Origin: a virus
IMG/VR virus record: IMGVR_UViG_3300043409_003130
Location: 1 to 64,000 of that record
Length of the DNA stretch: 64,000 nucleotides
Reading direction: 5' to 3' (one strand)
Below, one piece after another: positions 9,552 to 17,982 of this stretch. A model generated the notes under the pieces. That model did not search any database. It was not told the DNA's origin and saw only the letters and a program-made list of their open reading frames with translations. The number at the start of each line of letters is the position of its first letter. Within the stretch, counting starts at the first letter, position 1. Position numbers and translations under genes: made by a program.

Positions 9552-10904
9552 ATGTATACTGATATAAACAAGCGCAACCTATTTGAAAATGTAAATCTTG
9601 GATTTGAATTCGAGTTTTTTTCACCAACTAGTAGAAAAGAACTTTCTGAAAAATTAACTAAATATCTTGGTAAAAAGGTAGAATGGTCTGAATCATATCA
9701 TTCACGGCAACCAGTATCTCAAAATGTATTTAAAATTGAACCTGATTTTTCAGGAGGCTTTAAAATGAATGAGCTTATTACTGGAGTAATGCCGTATAAT
9801 GAAGCAATTCATGTAATGTTTAAGGTTTTTAATTTTATTGCAGAACATGGATTTACGAGTGAAAGAACTGGAATTCATATTAATATTTCATTAAATGAGG
9901 ATGCTTTAGAGCTAAAAAGTAAATTACAGACCTTAAATGTATTTAAATATATTTTAAATTTAGATGAGGCTAAAATATTTGAAATGTGGCCATCTGCTAA
10001 ATCTAGGACCCAACGAATTTATAAAAACTCAGTATTAAACATTTATCCAAAAACTAAATTTATTGCTGAAAAAAGTTTGCTATATTCTGGTCCAGCAAAC
10101 CCAAGTAATTTTAACCTACCGCATTCTAAATATTTTGGTTTAAATTTTACAAAGTTATCAAATAATTATCTTGAAGTTAGATATGCAGGCGGTGAAGGTT
10201 ATCAAAATAAACGAAAAGAGTCAGTTGACCTAATTAACTATATTGCAGAAAGCCTCTACTCAGTTTTACAAACAAATAATGAATATTCAGTAAACGAAAC
10301 CCGAAAAATAAATGATATATTAAAGGTTCATACTGATTTAATAAACTCAGTTAAAACATTTGAAGGATTTAAGAGATCATATCCTGACCTTGAGCTATAT
10401 ATTGACTTAAGAGATGATCCTCGAATTGTTGAAGCTAACTATGCCAATGTTAAAGAAAAAATATTTGAGTTAATTACAACTGGTAATCTCCGAAAAGGCT
10501 TAATTAATTATGATACTTCGGCCCAACGGCTTCAATTAAAGGACTCAAAACTAAAAGAGGGATTTTCAATTAATAATATTGATTTTATAAATTGTTCAAT
10601 TGAAGGAGAAATCACAAATTGTAACCTATTTGGTAGTAAAGTAAGATCATCACATATTAGAGAGTGTAGAATTATAACTGGTAATGATATACGATATTGT
10701 TATATTAAAAATTGTCAATTTGAAAGAGACGGAGTTAACCGAATTGACCTTACCTATATTAAAAGTAAACCTGAATATCCTATTTATGCTGATTTAAATG
10801 AGTGTATTATTAGATCAGGAACACTTGGCCTAAACTGTAAAGTTGATTCAAAAACAGAATTTATAAAAGCATATACACCATCCAATAATTCAGATAAGTT
10901 ATAA
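9552..10904 (+). CDS. Amidoligase-like (glutamine-synthetase-fold) enzyme with pentapeptide-like C-terminus
   Basis: A 450-residue protein. Residues 17-22 (GFEFEF), 63-74 (EPDFSGGFKMNE), 106-113 (TGIHINIS, His109) and 207-217 (LEVRYAGGEGY) follow, in order, the conserved blocks of the amidoligase family: an acidic strand, a D-x-S block followed by a conserved Glu, a G-x-H-x-x block and an E-x-R block. Members are ATP-dependent carboxylate-amine ligases that form peptide-like amide bonds. Residues about 340-420 contain imperfect repeats of short strands (for example NCSIEGEITNCNLFGS) resembling pentapeptide-repeat beta-helices. The gene sits between tail-surface genes, so a role in modifying a virion or cell-surface component is plausible but inferred. 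Substrates cannot be read from sequence. Confidence 0.6.
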   Translation: MYTDINKRNLFENVNLGFEFEFFSPTSRKELSEKLTKYLGKKVEWSESYHSRQPVSQNVFKIEPDFSGGFKMNELITGVMPYNEAIHVMFKVFNFIAEHGFTSERTGIHINISLNEDALELKSKLQTLNVFKYILNLDEAKIFEMWPSAKSRTQRIYKNSVLNIYPKTKFIAEKSLLYSGPANPSNFNLPHSKYFGLNFTKLSNNYLEVRYAGGEGYQNKRKESVDLINYIAESLYSVLQTNNEYSVNETRKINDILKVHTDLINSVKTFEGFKRSYPDLELYIDLRDDPRIVEANYANVKEKIFELITTGNLRKGLINYDTSAQRLQLKDSKLKEGFSINNIDFINCSIEGEITNCNLFGSKVRSSHIRECRIITGNDIRYCYIKNCQFERDGVNRIDLTYIKSKPEYPIYADLNECIIRSGTLGLNCKVDSKTEFIKAYTPSNNSDKL

Positions 10905-10918
10905 TACGATTAGCAATA

Positions 10919-10926
10919 ATAAATAA
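10919..10926 (+). promoter_or_regulatory. T4-late-like promoter word ATAAATAA
   Basis: AATAAATAAAG lies 24 bases before the GTG start at 10951, in the short gap after the amidoligase-like gene. Confidence 0.5.
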
Positions 10927-10950
10927 AGAAAAAGATACCAATTAATAAAC

Positions 10951-13900
10951 GTGGCAGTTCAAGTTAAACTTACCTCAGTTAAAAAATTAAGTTCAGTTAG
11001 TACAGCGGCAATGGTTGAACTATCTAACTTTAATTTTACACAAATTGCATCCGCCGTTAGAGAATTTTTAGTATCTATTAGTTATCAACAAGGAGTTGAT
11101 GCCGTATCCGTTGATATTAATACAATTTCAGCCGATACTTTAAATATTAGAAATGGACTTTCGGTATATGGTGCTCAATTAGAAAGTGGTAATTATCCAA
11201 AAGTTATTGAATTAGACCCAAGCGGCTCAATTATTTCTAAAAATATTATATTAGAAGATGTAGTTGATGCAAGGCGAGTTAGATTAAGAGTTTTTGGACT
11301 TTTACCAAGTGTAGGTATTCCTGGTGAACTGGTATATATTGGTACTCAACTTTCTAAATCTGAAGGAATTTACGTTTGGTTAAATTCAACCGGCTGGACC
11401 CTATTGGCTGGAGGAAATGGAGTTGCTAAGTGTATGCAAGAGGTTTCAATGACAGCCACCTCTAATGTTATTAGTGCAGATAATTCAGTTGTTTCTCCTC
11501 AAGGTTTATTTCTATTTCCAGCCCCGCTTGCTGCAACTGGTTTTTTACTATTTGTTAATGGCCATCAAATTACAGTAGGAAATTCGGACTTAACTGCCCC
11601 GGCCTATTTAAGTAAAGATGCTGGAGTCACTGCCTCTTCTTTTAATGAAGTTGATGTGACAGATCAATTATATTGGAATCCATCAGTTGCTGGATTTAAT
11701 TTAGATACTTCTGATACAATTACACTAAGGTATTTTACAGAAGATCCATATTGTTCGCAAACTGGCTATACTTGCATAACCGGAATTTCAAGCTCTTCTA
11801 CTACTACTTGGAATCAATTTACTATTCAAATAATTGGAACCCCAACTGAGCCCGGCCCAATTACTATTTGTAAAATACCTAATTTAACTACCGGCTCTGC
11901 CACTTTACCTACCGGATATTCATTAAGTAATACAATATTATCATATACAATATCTGATCCAACTGGAATCTATCCAACTGGAGCAATTATTAAATTTAAA
12001 GTACCTCAATCACTAAGTGAAGCCGAGTTTAATTTAATTAAAATATTTCATGAGGTTGATTCAGTACTCGTTGATGAAACCGTTAAGGTTGGAGATATTG
12101 TTGGAGATTTATATATTCCAAACTATGCAAGCCGATTAATTTATGCACAAGTAGATTCGTTTAGTCCATTTTATTTAATTCAAGGCCAGAGTATCACAAC
12201 TACTACAAGTTCAACAAGTACAACCACTACTCTTAACTTAACTACAACTACTACCTGTGCGCCTAATTTAATAAATTATTTAATACCTAGTGTATTAGCA
12301 CCAACGCAAATTACTTTTTATGGAACTCCGGCGGGTCCGTTCAATGTAGTATTTACCGATTCAGCCGGCGGAGTCCATGACTTAACCGGCATAACTGGCT
12401 CAATGATTAGATTAGGTTGGAATTTTAACTTAAATAATCCAAACTATTCAGGTATTCCATCTACTGTTGGAACATATATATTTACAAATTCATCAAATTG
12501 TTCTTATACAATTTCAGTACCAGTACCTGAGCTTAATACAACCACAACAACTACTCAAGCCTATGCAGGTGGAACTACCTCTACCTCTACCACAACGACA
12601 ACCACAGCTTCGTGTGCAAACTCATTAACTGCAACCCCTAATCCATTTAATAATCCAGCAACGATAACTTTTGTAGGCTCGCCGATCGGTCCATATTCAG
12701 TTATGTTTACTGAATTAGATAGTGGAATTCAATATTATTTGGGTGCAGGAATTAAAACTCCATGGGTATTTGATAGAAAAAATTACTACTTAGGCGCTAT
12801 TAATAGTTCATATGGAACCTATAAATTTATTTCGCCTATTTGTACTATTAATATACCTGTAATTAGAGCAACAACATCAACTAGTACAACCAGTACCTCA
12901 ACGAGCACTACAAGTACCTCAACGAGTACAACTAGTACTACAAGTACAACCACAGCAGCACCAACTAGTACCTCAACTACTACAAGTACAACTACTGCTG
13001 AGCCAACTACTACGAGTACTACAAGTACAACAACGGCTGAGCCAACTACTACGAGTACTACAAGTACAACAACGGCTGAGCCAACTACTACGAGTACTAC
13101 AAGTACAACAACGGCTGCTCCAACAAGTACAACCAGTACAACAACCGCTGCTCCGACTAGCACAAGTACAACCAGTACAACAACCATTGCATTCCAAACT
13201 CTAACTGGCTATGTTAATAATAATTCAACTAAATTCTGTGCAGCCAATGCAAATAGTGCATTTACAGTCTATACTGCAGCGGATTCAACGCTAGCCTCTG
13301 CCTATGCTAATAGTTCTCCAACTCGTGGTATTTTCTCAGATACTGCATTAACAACCCTAGCTGCTGCAGGTATTTACGGTAACTCAGATGGAGGAAGCGG
13401 AGTCATTTGGTATGATTGGAGTGGTGCAGCATTTACTGCGACTGGTACTTGTGCAGTCGGTTCAACTACTACTACTACTAGTACAACTGCTGCTCCAACT
13501 AGTACAAGTACTACAAGTACAACAACTATTGCATTCCAAACACTAACCGGCTATTCTAATAGTAATTCAACTAAATTCTGTGCAGGCGATGCAACAAATA
13601 CAGCGGTTACTGTCTATACAGCAACCCAAACAACATTAGCCGCTGCCTATGCTAATAGTGCTCAGATTTTCTCAGACACTACATTAACAACCTTAGCTGC
13701 TGCAGGTATTTACGGTAACTCAGATGGAGGCACTTGGTATACTTGGAATGGTACTGCATTTACCACAACTGGTACTTGCGCAGGCGGTTCAACTACTACA
13801 AGTACAACTACTGCTGATCCAACTACTACTAGTACTACAAGTACAACAACGGCTGAGCCAACTACTACGAGTACTACAAGTACAACAACGGCTGAGCCAA

Positions 13901-14397
13901 CGACTACCAGTACTACAAGTACAACAACCGCTGAGCCAACGACTACCAGTACAACAAGTACAACAACCGCTGAGCCAACGACTACCAGTACAACAAGTAC
14001 AACTACTGCTGAGCCAACGACTACCAGTACAACAAGTACAACTACTGCTGCAGCCTCACCAACTAGTACTACAACAACTACTGTAGCTCCAAATACATTT
14101 AATGTAACTGCGAGTGGTTCATCTGCTTATATAATAAATGGACAATCAAATCCAACACTAACACTATTTGAAGAACAAACTTATACATTTAATATAGCTG
14201 CAACTGGCCATCCATTTTGGATTAAACTCGTAAGCTCAACCGGTCCATACAATGAATATCCTGGTATAACTAATAACGGTACAGATAATGGATCAATATC
14301 ATTTACTGTGCCACCTGGTGCAGCTAGCGGCAGCCCTATTTATTATAATTGTGAAAATCATATTAGTATGGCAGGTACAATTAATATATCAGCGTAA
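10951..14397 (+). CDS. Modular Thr-rich fibre protein ending in a cupredoxin-like domain
   Basis: A 1148-residue protein starting at GTG. Its order is an N-terminal structural region (about 1-410), then globular modules joined by Thr/Ser-rich linkers. The modules are two related ones with paired CxxxL/PxxITFxGxPxGP patterns (12258-12535 and 12609-12868), a duplicated pair (13186-13460 and 13528-13788), and a final domain from about residue 1048. That last domain has His1087 (GHPFWIK), Cys1134, His1137 and Met1140 (CENHISM), the His/Cys-x2-His-x2-Met ligand set of type-1 copper proteins with amicyanin-like spacing. Similar HPFWIK...C..H..M domains are known at the ends of marine phage structural proteins. 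Surface-fibre function is inferred from the architecture and neighbours. Confidence 0.7.
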   Translation: MAVQVKLTSVKKLSSVSTAAMVELSNFNFTQIASAVREFLVSISYQQGVDAVSVDINTISADTLNIRNGLSVYGAQLESGNYPKVIELDPSGSIISKNIILEDVVDARRVRLRVFGLLPSVGIPGELVYIGTQLSKSEGIYVWLNSTGWTLLAGGNGVAKCMQEVSMTATSNVISADNSVVSPQGLFLFPAPLAATGFLLFVNGHQITVGNSDLTAPAYLSKDAGVTASSFNEVDVTDQLYWNPSVAGFNLDTSDTITLRYFTEDPYCSQTGYTCITGISSSSTTTWNQFTIQIIGTPTEPGPITICKIPNLTTGSATLPTGYSLSNTILSYTISDPTGIYPTGAIIKFKVPQSLSEAEFNLIKIFHEVDSVLVDETVKVGDIVGDLYIPNYASRLIYAQVDSFSPFYLIQGQSITTTTSSTSTTTTLNLTTTTTCAPNLINYLIPSVLAPTQITFYGTPAGPFNVVFTDSAGGVHDLTGITGSMIRLGWNFNLNNPNYSGIPSTVGTYIFTNSSNCSYTISVPVPELNTTTTTTQAYAGGTTSTSTTTTTTASCANSLTATPNPFNNPATITFVGSPIGPYSVMFTELDSGIQYYLGAGIKTPWVFDRKNYYLGAINSSYGTYKFISPICTINIPVIRATTSTSTTSTSTSTTSTSTSTTSTTSTTTAAPTSTSTTTSTTTAEPTTTSTTSTTTAEPTTTSTTSTTTAEPTTTSTTSTTTAAPTSTTSTTTAAPTSTSTTSTTTIAFQTLTGYVNNNSTKFCAANANSAFTVYTAADSTLASAYANSSPTRGIFSDTALTTLAAAGIYGNSDGGSGVIWYDWSGAAFTATGTCAVGSTTTTTSTTAAPTSTSTTSTTTIAFQTLTGYSNSNSTKFCAGDATNTAVTVYTATQTTLAAAYANSAQIFSDTTLTTLAAAGIYGNSDGGTWYTWNGTAFTTTGTCAGGSTTTSTTTADPTTTSTTSTTTAEPTTTSTTSTTTAEPTTTSTTSTTTAEPTTTSTTSTTTAEPTTTSTTSTTTAEPTTTSTTSTTTAAASPTSTTTTTVAPNTFNVTASGSSAYIINGQSNPTLTLFEEQTYTFNIAATGHPFWIKLVSSTGPYNEYPGITNNGTDNGSISFTVPPGAASGSPIYYNCENHISMAGTINISA
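12870..13185 (+). repeat. Thr-rich tandem repeat linker, first block
   Basis: In-frame tandem repeats encode TSTTSTTTAEPT-type units. The best-conserved unit is 39 bases (13 codons, EPTTTSTTSTTTA) and is nearly identical at the DNA level over several copies. Such a tract can expand or contract by slippage or recombination with the second block at 13788-14090. Confidence 0.8.
13186..13788 (+). repeat. Duplicated globular module inside the Thr-rich fibre gene
   Basis: Two copies of a roughly 90-residue module (13186-13460 and 13528-13788) begin IAFQTLTGY and share TKFCA, FSDT, LTTLAAAGIYGNSDGG and a closing TGTCA. They are separated by a short Thr-rich linker. The two cysteines of each copy could form a disulfide. 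DNA identity over GCTGCTGCAGGTATTTACGG and neighbouring bases shows recent duplication. Confidence 0.8.
13788..14090 (+). repeat. Thr-rich tandem repeat linker, second block
   Basis: Seven or so repeats of a 39-base unit encoding EPTTTSTTSTTTA lead into the cupredoxin-like C-terminal domain. The unit is the same as in the first block (12870-13185), so unequal recombination between the blocks could delete the duplicated module between them. Confidence 0.75.
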
Positions 14398-14413
14398 ACC
14401 TACTTTACTTTAT

Positions 14414-14422
14414 TAGTATAAT
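14414..14422 (+). promoter_or_regulatory. TAGTATAAT promoter-like word before glycosyltransferase
   Basis: TAGTATAAT ends 5 bases before the ATG at 14428. The same word, or one-base variants, precedes the genes at 28401, 52081, 53088 and 62578. If TATAAT acts as a -10 element, transcription would start at or next to the ATG, giving a leaderless mRNA. Confidence 0.45.
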
Positions 14423-14427
14423 TTAGT

Positions 14428-15384
14428 ATGTTAACAAAGAAAATCGTATTTTTATCAGCTCAACCAGATGTGCCGTATTTTCATTGGCAAGTTGAGGTAA
14501 TGATTCATAATTTTATTAAACACGGAATTAATCCAAATTGGATTGAAATTCTATGGGCATACGATAATGAACCTTCTGTAGAACTATTATCATTAAGTGC
14601 AAAATATCCATATGTTAGATTTTTTAGCTATAAAAAAACCCCTATTGATAATTTTGGATATATTCCAATTCTGAGGCCTGATATTATTGAACAACACTTT
14701 ATTAAGTATCCAGAACTTAGAGGTGAAACTATTTTATATCATGATTCAGATATTATTTTTAGAGAATTACCAAATTTTGATGAAATGCACGGGGATCTTT
14801 ATTGGTATTTAAGCGATACAATTTCGTATATTGGTGCTGAATATATTAGATCAAAATCAAATGATCTATTTGTTGATATGTGTAATATTGTTGGAATTTT
14901 ACCAGAGGTGGTTGATCAAAATCAAAAAAATTCAGGCGGAGCCCAATATTTAATGAAAGGCGTAACCGCTAATTATTGGAAAGGTGTAAAAGATGATTCA
15001 CTAGCTCTTTACAAATATATGGTAGATCGAGAAAATTTAGAAAGAACCACCTTAACTCCAGAAGAATTACAGGTGTATAATCCTGTTCAAAAATGGTGTG
15101 CTGATATGTGGGCAGTTCTTTGGGGAGCTTGGAAATTAGGTGCACAAACGGTAATTGAGCCCGGCCTTTCATTTAGTTGGGGTAGTTCTAATTTAGCTGA
15201 ATATTTAAATAATAATATAATGCACAATGCTGGAATTACCTCAAATCAAGAAGGCAAGGTTTTTTATAAAGGAGAATTTATTAATAAGAATCCATTTGAA
15301 TTTGATTTTTCCAATATAGATCAGGATACTGCATCCGCTAAATATGTAGATGCAATTATTTATGCAAAAGAAATGAGGTCCTAA
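14428..15384 (+). CDS. Putative GT-A-type glycosyltransferase
   Basis: A 318-residue soluble protein. The N-terminal half looks like a Rossmann-type nucleotide-sugar fold, with strand KKIVFLSAQ and later ETILYHDSDIIF. The latter gives a D106-S-D108 motif of the DxD type that binds metal and nucleotide sugar in GT-A enzymes. Later segments (GGAQYLMKG, QKWCADMWAVLWGAWKLG) look like acceptor-side helices. It lies between two Ser/Thr-rich fibre genes, which makes a fibre or cell-surface sugar acceptor plausible. Family assignment is moderate because the motif is short; sugar and acceptor cannot be predicted. Confidence 0.6.
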   Translation: MLTKKIVFLSAQPDVPYFHWQVEVMIHNFIKHGINPNWIEILWAYDNEPSVELLSLSAKYPYVRFFSYKKTPIDNFGYIPILRPDIIEQHFIKYPELRGETILYHDSDIIFRELPNFDEMHGDLYWYLSDTISYIGAEYIRSKSNDLFVDMCNIVGILPEVVDQNQKNSGGAQYLMKGVTANYWKGVKDDSLALYKYMVDRENLERTTLTPEELQVYNPVQKWCADMWAVLWGAWKLGAQTVIEPGLSFSWGSSNLAEYLNNNIMHNAGITSNQEGKVFYKGEFINKNPFEFDFSNIDQDTASAKYVDAIIYAKEMRS

Positions 15385-15392
15385 TTTATTAT

Positions 15393-15440
15393 CTAGGTTT
15401 TTGCTGATAAATAATATCAGAAGAAAAAACCTTTACCTAG
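15393..15440. other. Large imperfect hairpin enclosing a late-promoter-like word
   Basis: The arms are CTAGGTTTTT (15393-15402) and AAAAAACCT..CTAG (15424-15440). An inner stem CTGATA/TATCAG (15404-15409 and 15415-15420) surrounds AATAA. The promoter-like word ATAAATAA falls in the inner stem and loop. There is no T-run after the hairpin on the plus strand, so it is not a standard terminator. The ATG of the next gene follows at once. Confidence 0.5.
15407..15414 (+). promoter_or_regulatory. T4-late-like promoter word ATAAATAA
   Basis: GATAAATAATATCAG lies 26 bases before the ATG at 15441, within the hairpin described at 15393-15440. Confidence 0.45.
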
Positions 15441-17732
15441 ATGTCGAATAAGATTAAAATTAAACAAATTGACCTTGCCGGGGTTTCTCAAGATAATACT
15501 AAAACTAGATTTCTAGCAATAAATGATACTGGAACAGTAGTATATTGGAATGATTCTCCACAGGCTGGAACAAGTGGAACAGGTGGATCAGGCTCTAGTG
15601 GAACTTCTGGTACATCAGGTATAAGTGGTTCAAGTGGAATTTCTGGTTCTAGTGGAACTTCCGGTACATCAGGTATAAGTGGTTCAAGTGGAACTTCTGG
15701 TATGGATGGTTCAAGCGGCACATCTGGTACATCAGGCGTAAATGGTTCAAGCGGTTCTTCTGGAACTTCAGGTATAAGTGGTTCAAGTGGAACATCCGGA
15801 ACCGGCTCGTCAGTTGCAATACAGACAAGCGGAACTTCTGTTTTATCAAATACTCAAATAATAAATTTTGGTTCAGGCCTTACGGTTTCAACTTCTGGAA
15901 CATCAGGTCAAGTTGATGTAGCTGCCTCTGGTGGTTCAATTCAATTTTATGATGAAGGCGGGCTCGTTGGATCATATGCAAAGGTTAACTTTGTTGGAAC
16001 CAGTGTTTATGCAGCTGAAAAACCTGGAGACGCTTCAACAATCAACATCTATATTCCAACACCAACATATGCAAGTAATTATAATTCAACTTCTGGAACA
16101 AGTTCAGGCGCAGTTAGTGAAAGCGGAATTACTAGAAGAACTGTTCGAATTAGCTCTCCAACAACAGAAGGTTCTCCATATTATACTGGTGGAGGTTCAA
16201 ATTCACTGTGGGCTGCAACCTCTCAAGCCTCGGTAACACATACAACCTCTCAACCGACTGTTACTTTTTCAACAGCAAATGCGGTAACTGGAGTTGGTGG
16301 AAATTCAACGGTTAAAGTCGAAATGTTTAGCGGAGATGGAACCACCGTCCTTGCAACATATACAACTCCGTCAATCACTGCAAATGCGGTAAATACCTCT
16401 TCTTCGCCGAACGCCGGAATAACTGTAACTATTACTAATTATGCAGCAGACGGTTTAAAATATAAAGCCTCAATTGTAGCAGCGGTAAATGTTGGAACGG
16501 TATTTACGGCAGTTTCATTAAGCGGCGGCCGATATAATATTAAAGTAACACATACTACGGATACGGCAACTGACGGTGGAACTGAATATTCATATATTCA
16601 ACCTGGTGCTTTTTATGACTTAAATGGCTCTACTCCAAGTTTTGGAGGTGCATCGGTTGCTACCATTTCTGAATCAGGTACCTCAGGTAATATTTTAACA
16701 AAACACCTTAGTGGCGTTGAATATTATATTCTTGGTTCTAGATTTGTAGGCGCGGTTGATAAAATTAATAATTTAAATCAAAATACACAGGGCCGAGCAA
16801 ATGCCGCAAATACAAATTTTTCATTTACTGCAGCAAATTATGGAGTTACAGCACTTGCTGAATATTCATGGTCTCAAGGACCTGGTACATGGACTGGCTG
16901 GACCAATGCCTATGACAATACTGATGCCAGCTATTCCTATGCAAGTTGGGATGTTTCTACCTCAAATTATAGATATCGTGGAACTAGTGGAAGTGCCTCG
17001 GCTATATTATATGATCCATGGAGCAATAGTGCAACCAATACTTCAGCCAATACTTCAATACTAGTAGACTCATATTCAACCTCAGGTAATAGCACTCAAT
17101 ATATTGAGTATTTTAATGATGAACAGTGGAGATTAGCCTCAAACTATTCAACTGCATGGGATCCAACTGCTGCTTTATCAAATGGCGAAGCTTGTGTTGT
17201 TGGTGGAACCATCGTTAGACCAGATAGATTCTTTTTAACTGATCCAAGTACGGCAACTATTCAACCTAATCTTGCTGCGTATAAACCTGATAAAAATGGT
17301 ACAAATCCTAACTATACCGGTTTTTCAAATGATGCAAGTTTTTATAGGTTATTTTATACAACACTAAGTGCCTCAGTTACTCCAATTCCAAGCTTTTCAA
17401 TGGTATTTTCTGGAACCTTTGTTGGTACTGCACTAAGCGATTTACAAAATCAATATTTAAAAGTATTTGTTAGAAAAATTGGAGCAACATCCGGTAACTA
17501 TGGAACAGGTTCACCGCCTCTTCTACTACATGGTGCAGAATATGATAATGGTACATTTGTTGATGGAAGTACATCAGGTACTGATACTCCAGGAATTAGA
17601 TTAGGCTCTTCAAGTGGAGGTACAATTAATGGTACCTTTGGAGGATTTAATGCAACAAACGGAATATATGTTGAAATTAGAATTTGTAATAGTGGAATAA
17701 AAATTGATACAGTAACCGTTGCCTTTAATTAA
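15441..17732 (+). CDS. Collagen-like tail fibre protein with GTSGSSG tract
   Basis: A 763-residue protein. Residues 1-41 form an N-terminal segment (KIKIKQIDLAG...RFLAINDTGTVVYW). Residues about 42-126 are Gly-X-Y triplets almost entirely of GTS, GSS and GIS. The remaining 630 residues are beta-rich, Ser/Thr/Asn/Tyr-rich and fibre-like. The tract is a short version of the one in the next large gene, so the two probably belong to the same fibre system. The N-terminal motif, with a time- or index-like opening strand, resembles that of other phage fibre proteins with GTSG tracts. The Ser/Thr-rich tract is a possible glycosylation target; that is inference. Confidence 0.75.
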   Translation: MSNKIKIKQIDLAGVSQDNTKTRFLAINDTGTVVYWNDSPQAGTSGTGGSGSSGTSGTSGISGSSGISGSSGTSGTSGISGSSGTSGMDGSSGTSGTSGVNGSSGSSGTSGISGSSGTSGTGSSVAIQTSGTSVLSNTQIINFGSGLTVSTSGTSGQVDVAASGGSIQFYDEGGLVGSYAKVNFVGTSVYAAEKPGDASTINIYIPTPTYASNYNSTSGTSSGAVSESGITRRTVRISSPTTEGSPYYTGGGSNSLWAATSQASVTHTTSQPTVTFSTANAVTGVGGNSTVKVEMFSGDGTTVLATYTTPSITANAVNTSSSPNAGITVTITNYAADGLKYKASIVAAVNVGTVFTAVSLSGGRYNIKVTHTTDTATDGGTEYSYIQPGAFYDLNGSTPSFGGASVATISESGTSGNILTKHLSGVEYYILGSRFVGAVDKINNLNQNTQGRANAANTNFSFTAANYGVTALAEYSWSQGPGTWTGWTNAYDNTDASYSYASWDVSTSNYRYRGTSGSASAILYDPWSNSATNTSANTSILVDSYSTSGNSTQYIEYFNDEQWRLASNYSTAWDPTAALSNGEACVVGGTIVRPDRFFLTDPSTATIQPNLAAYKPDKNGTNPNYTGFSNDASFYRLFYTTLSASVTPIPSFSMVFSGTFVGTALSDLQNQYLKVFVRKIGATSGNYGTGSPPLLLHGAEYDNGTFVDGSTSGTDTPGIRLGSSSGGTINGTFGGFNATNGIYVEIRICNSGIKIDTVTVAFN

Positions 17733-17747
17733 AAATAAATCATAATA

Positions 17748-17975
17748 ATGGAAAAAAGCTTTGATAAAAAACTAAAAGTAAAAATAAATAAAGAAAAACA
17801 GTCAGTGTCTTTAAGTATGAAGGTTTCAGATGAAATGGTTAACGTATTTAAAACTAGTCTAAACGAATTTAATATTATGGTTGCTGAATATCAAGCTCAG
17901 CTATTTAGTTTAGAAATTGATGAAAATACTATAGTACCTTCAACTGAAATAGATGAAACACCTGAAATAATTTAA
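17748..17975 (+). CDS. Small hypothetical protein between fibre genes
   Basis: A 75-residue, Lys-rich then Glu-rich protein without membrane segments. A predicted strand-helix (KLKVKINKEKQSVSLSMKVS, then DEMVNVFKTSLNEFNIMVAEY) suggests a small alpha/beta or partly coiled structure. It starts 16 bases after the previous stop and ends 8 bases before the giant fibre gene, so it is co-transcribed with them. A fibre chaperone role is conceivable from position only. Confidence 0.6.
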   Translation: MEKSFDKKLKVKINKEKQSVSLSMKVSDEMVNVFKTSLNEFNIMVAEYQAQLFSLEIDENTIVPSTEIDETPEII

Positions 17976-17982
17976 TAATTAA

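Noticed and set aside
12819-13187. Antisense Val/Leu-rich frame over the Thr-rich linker
   Set aside because: By-product of the ACT/ACA/AGT repeat in the fibre gene; no start context and no neighbour on that strand.
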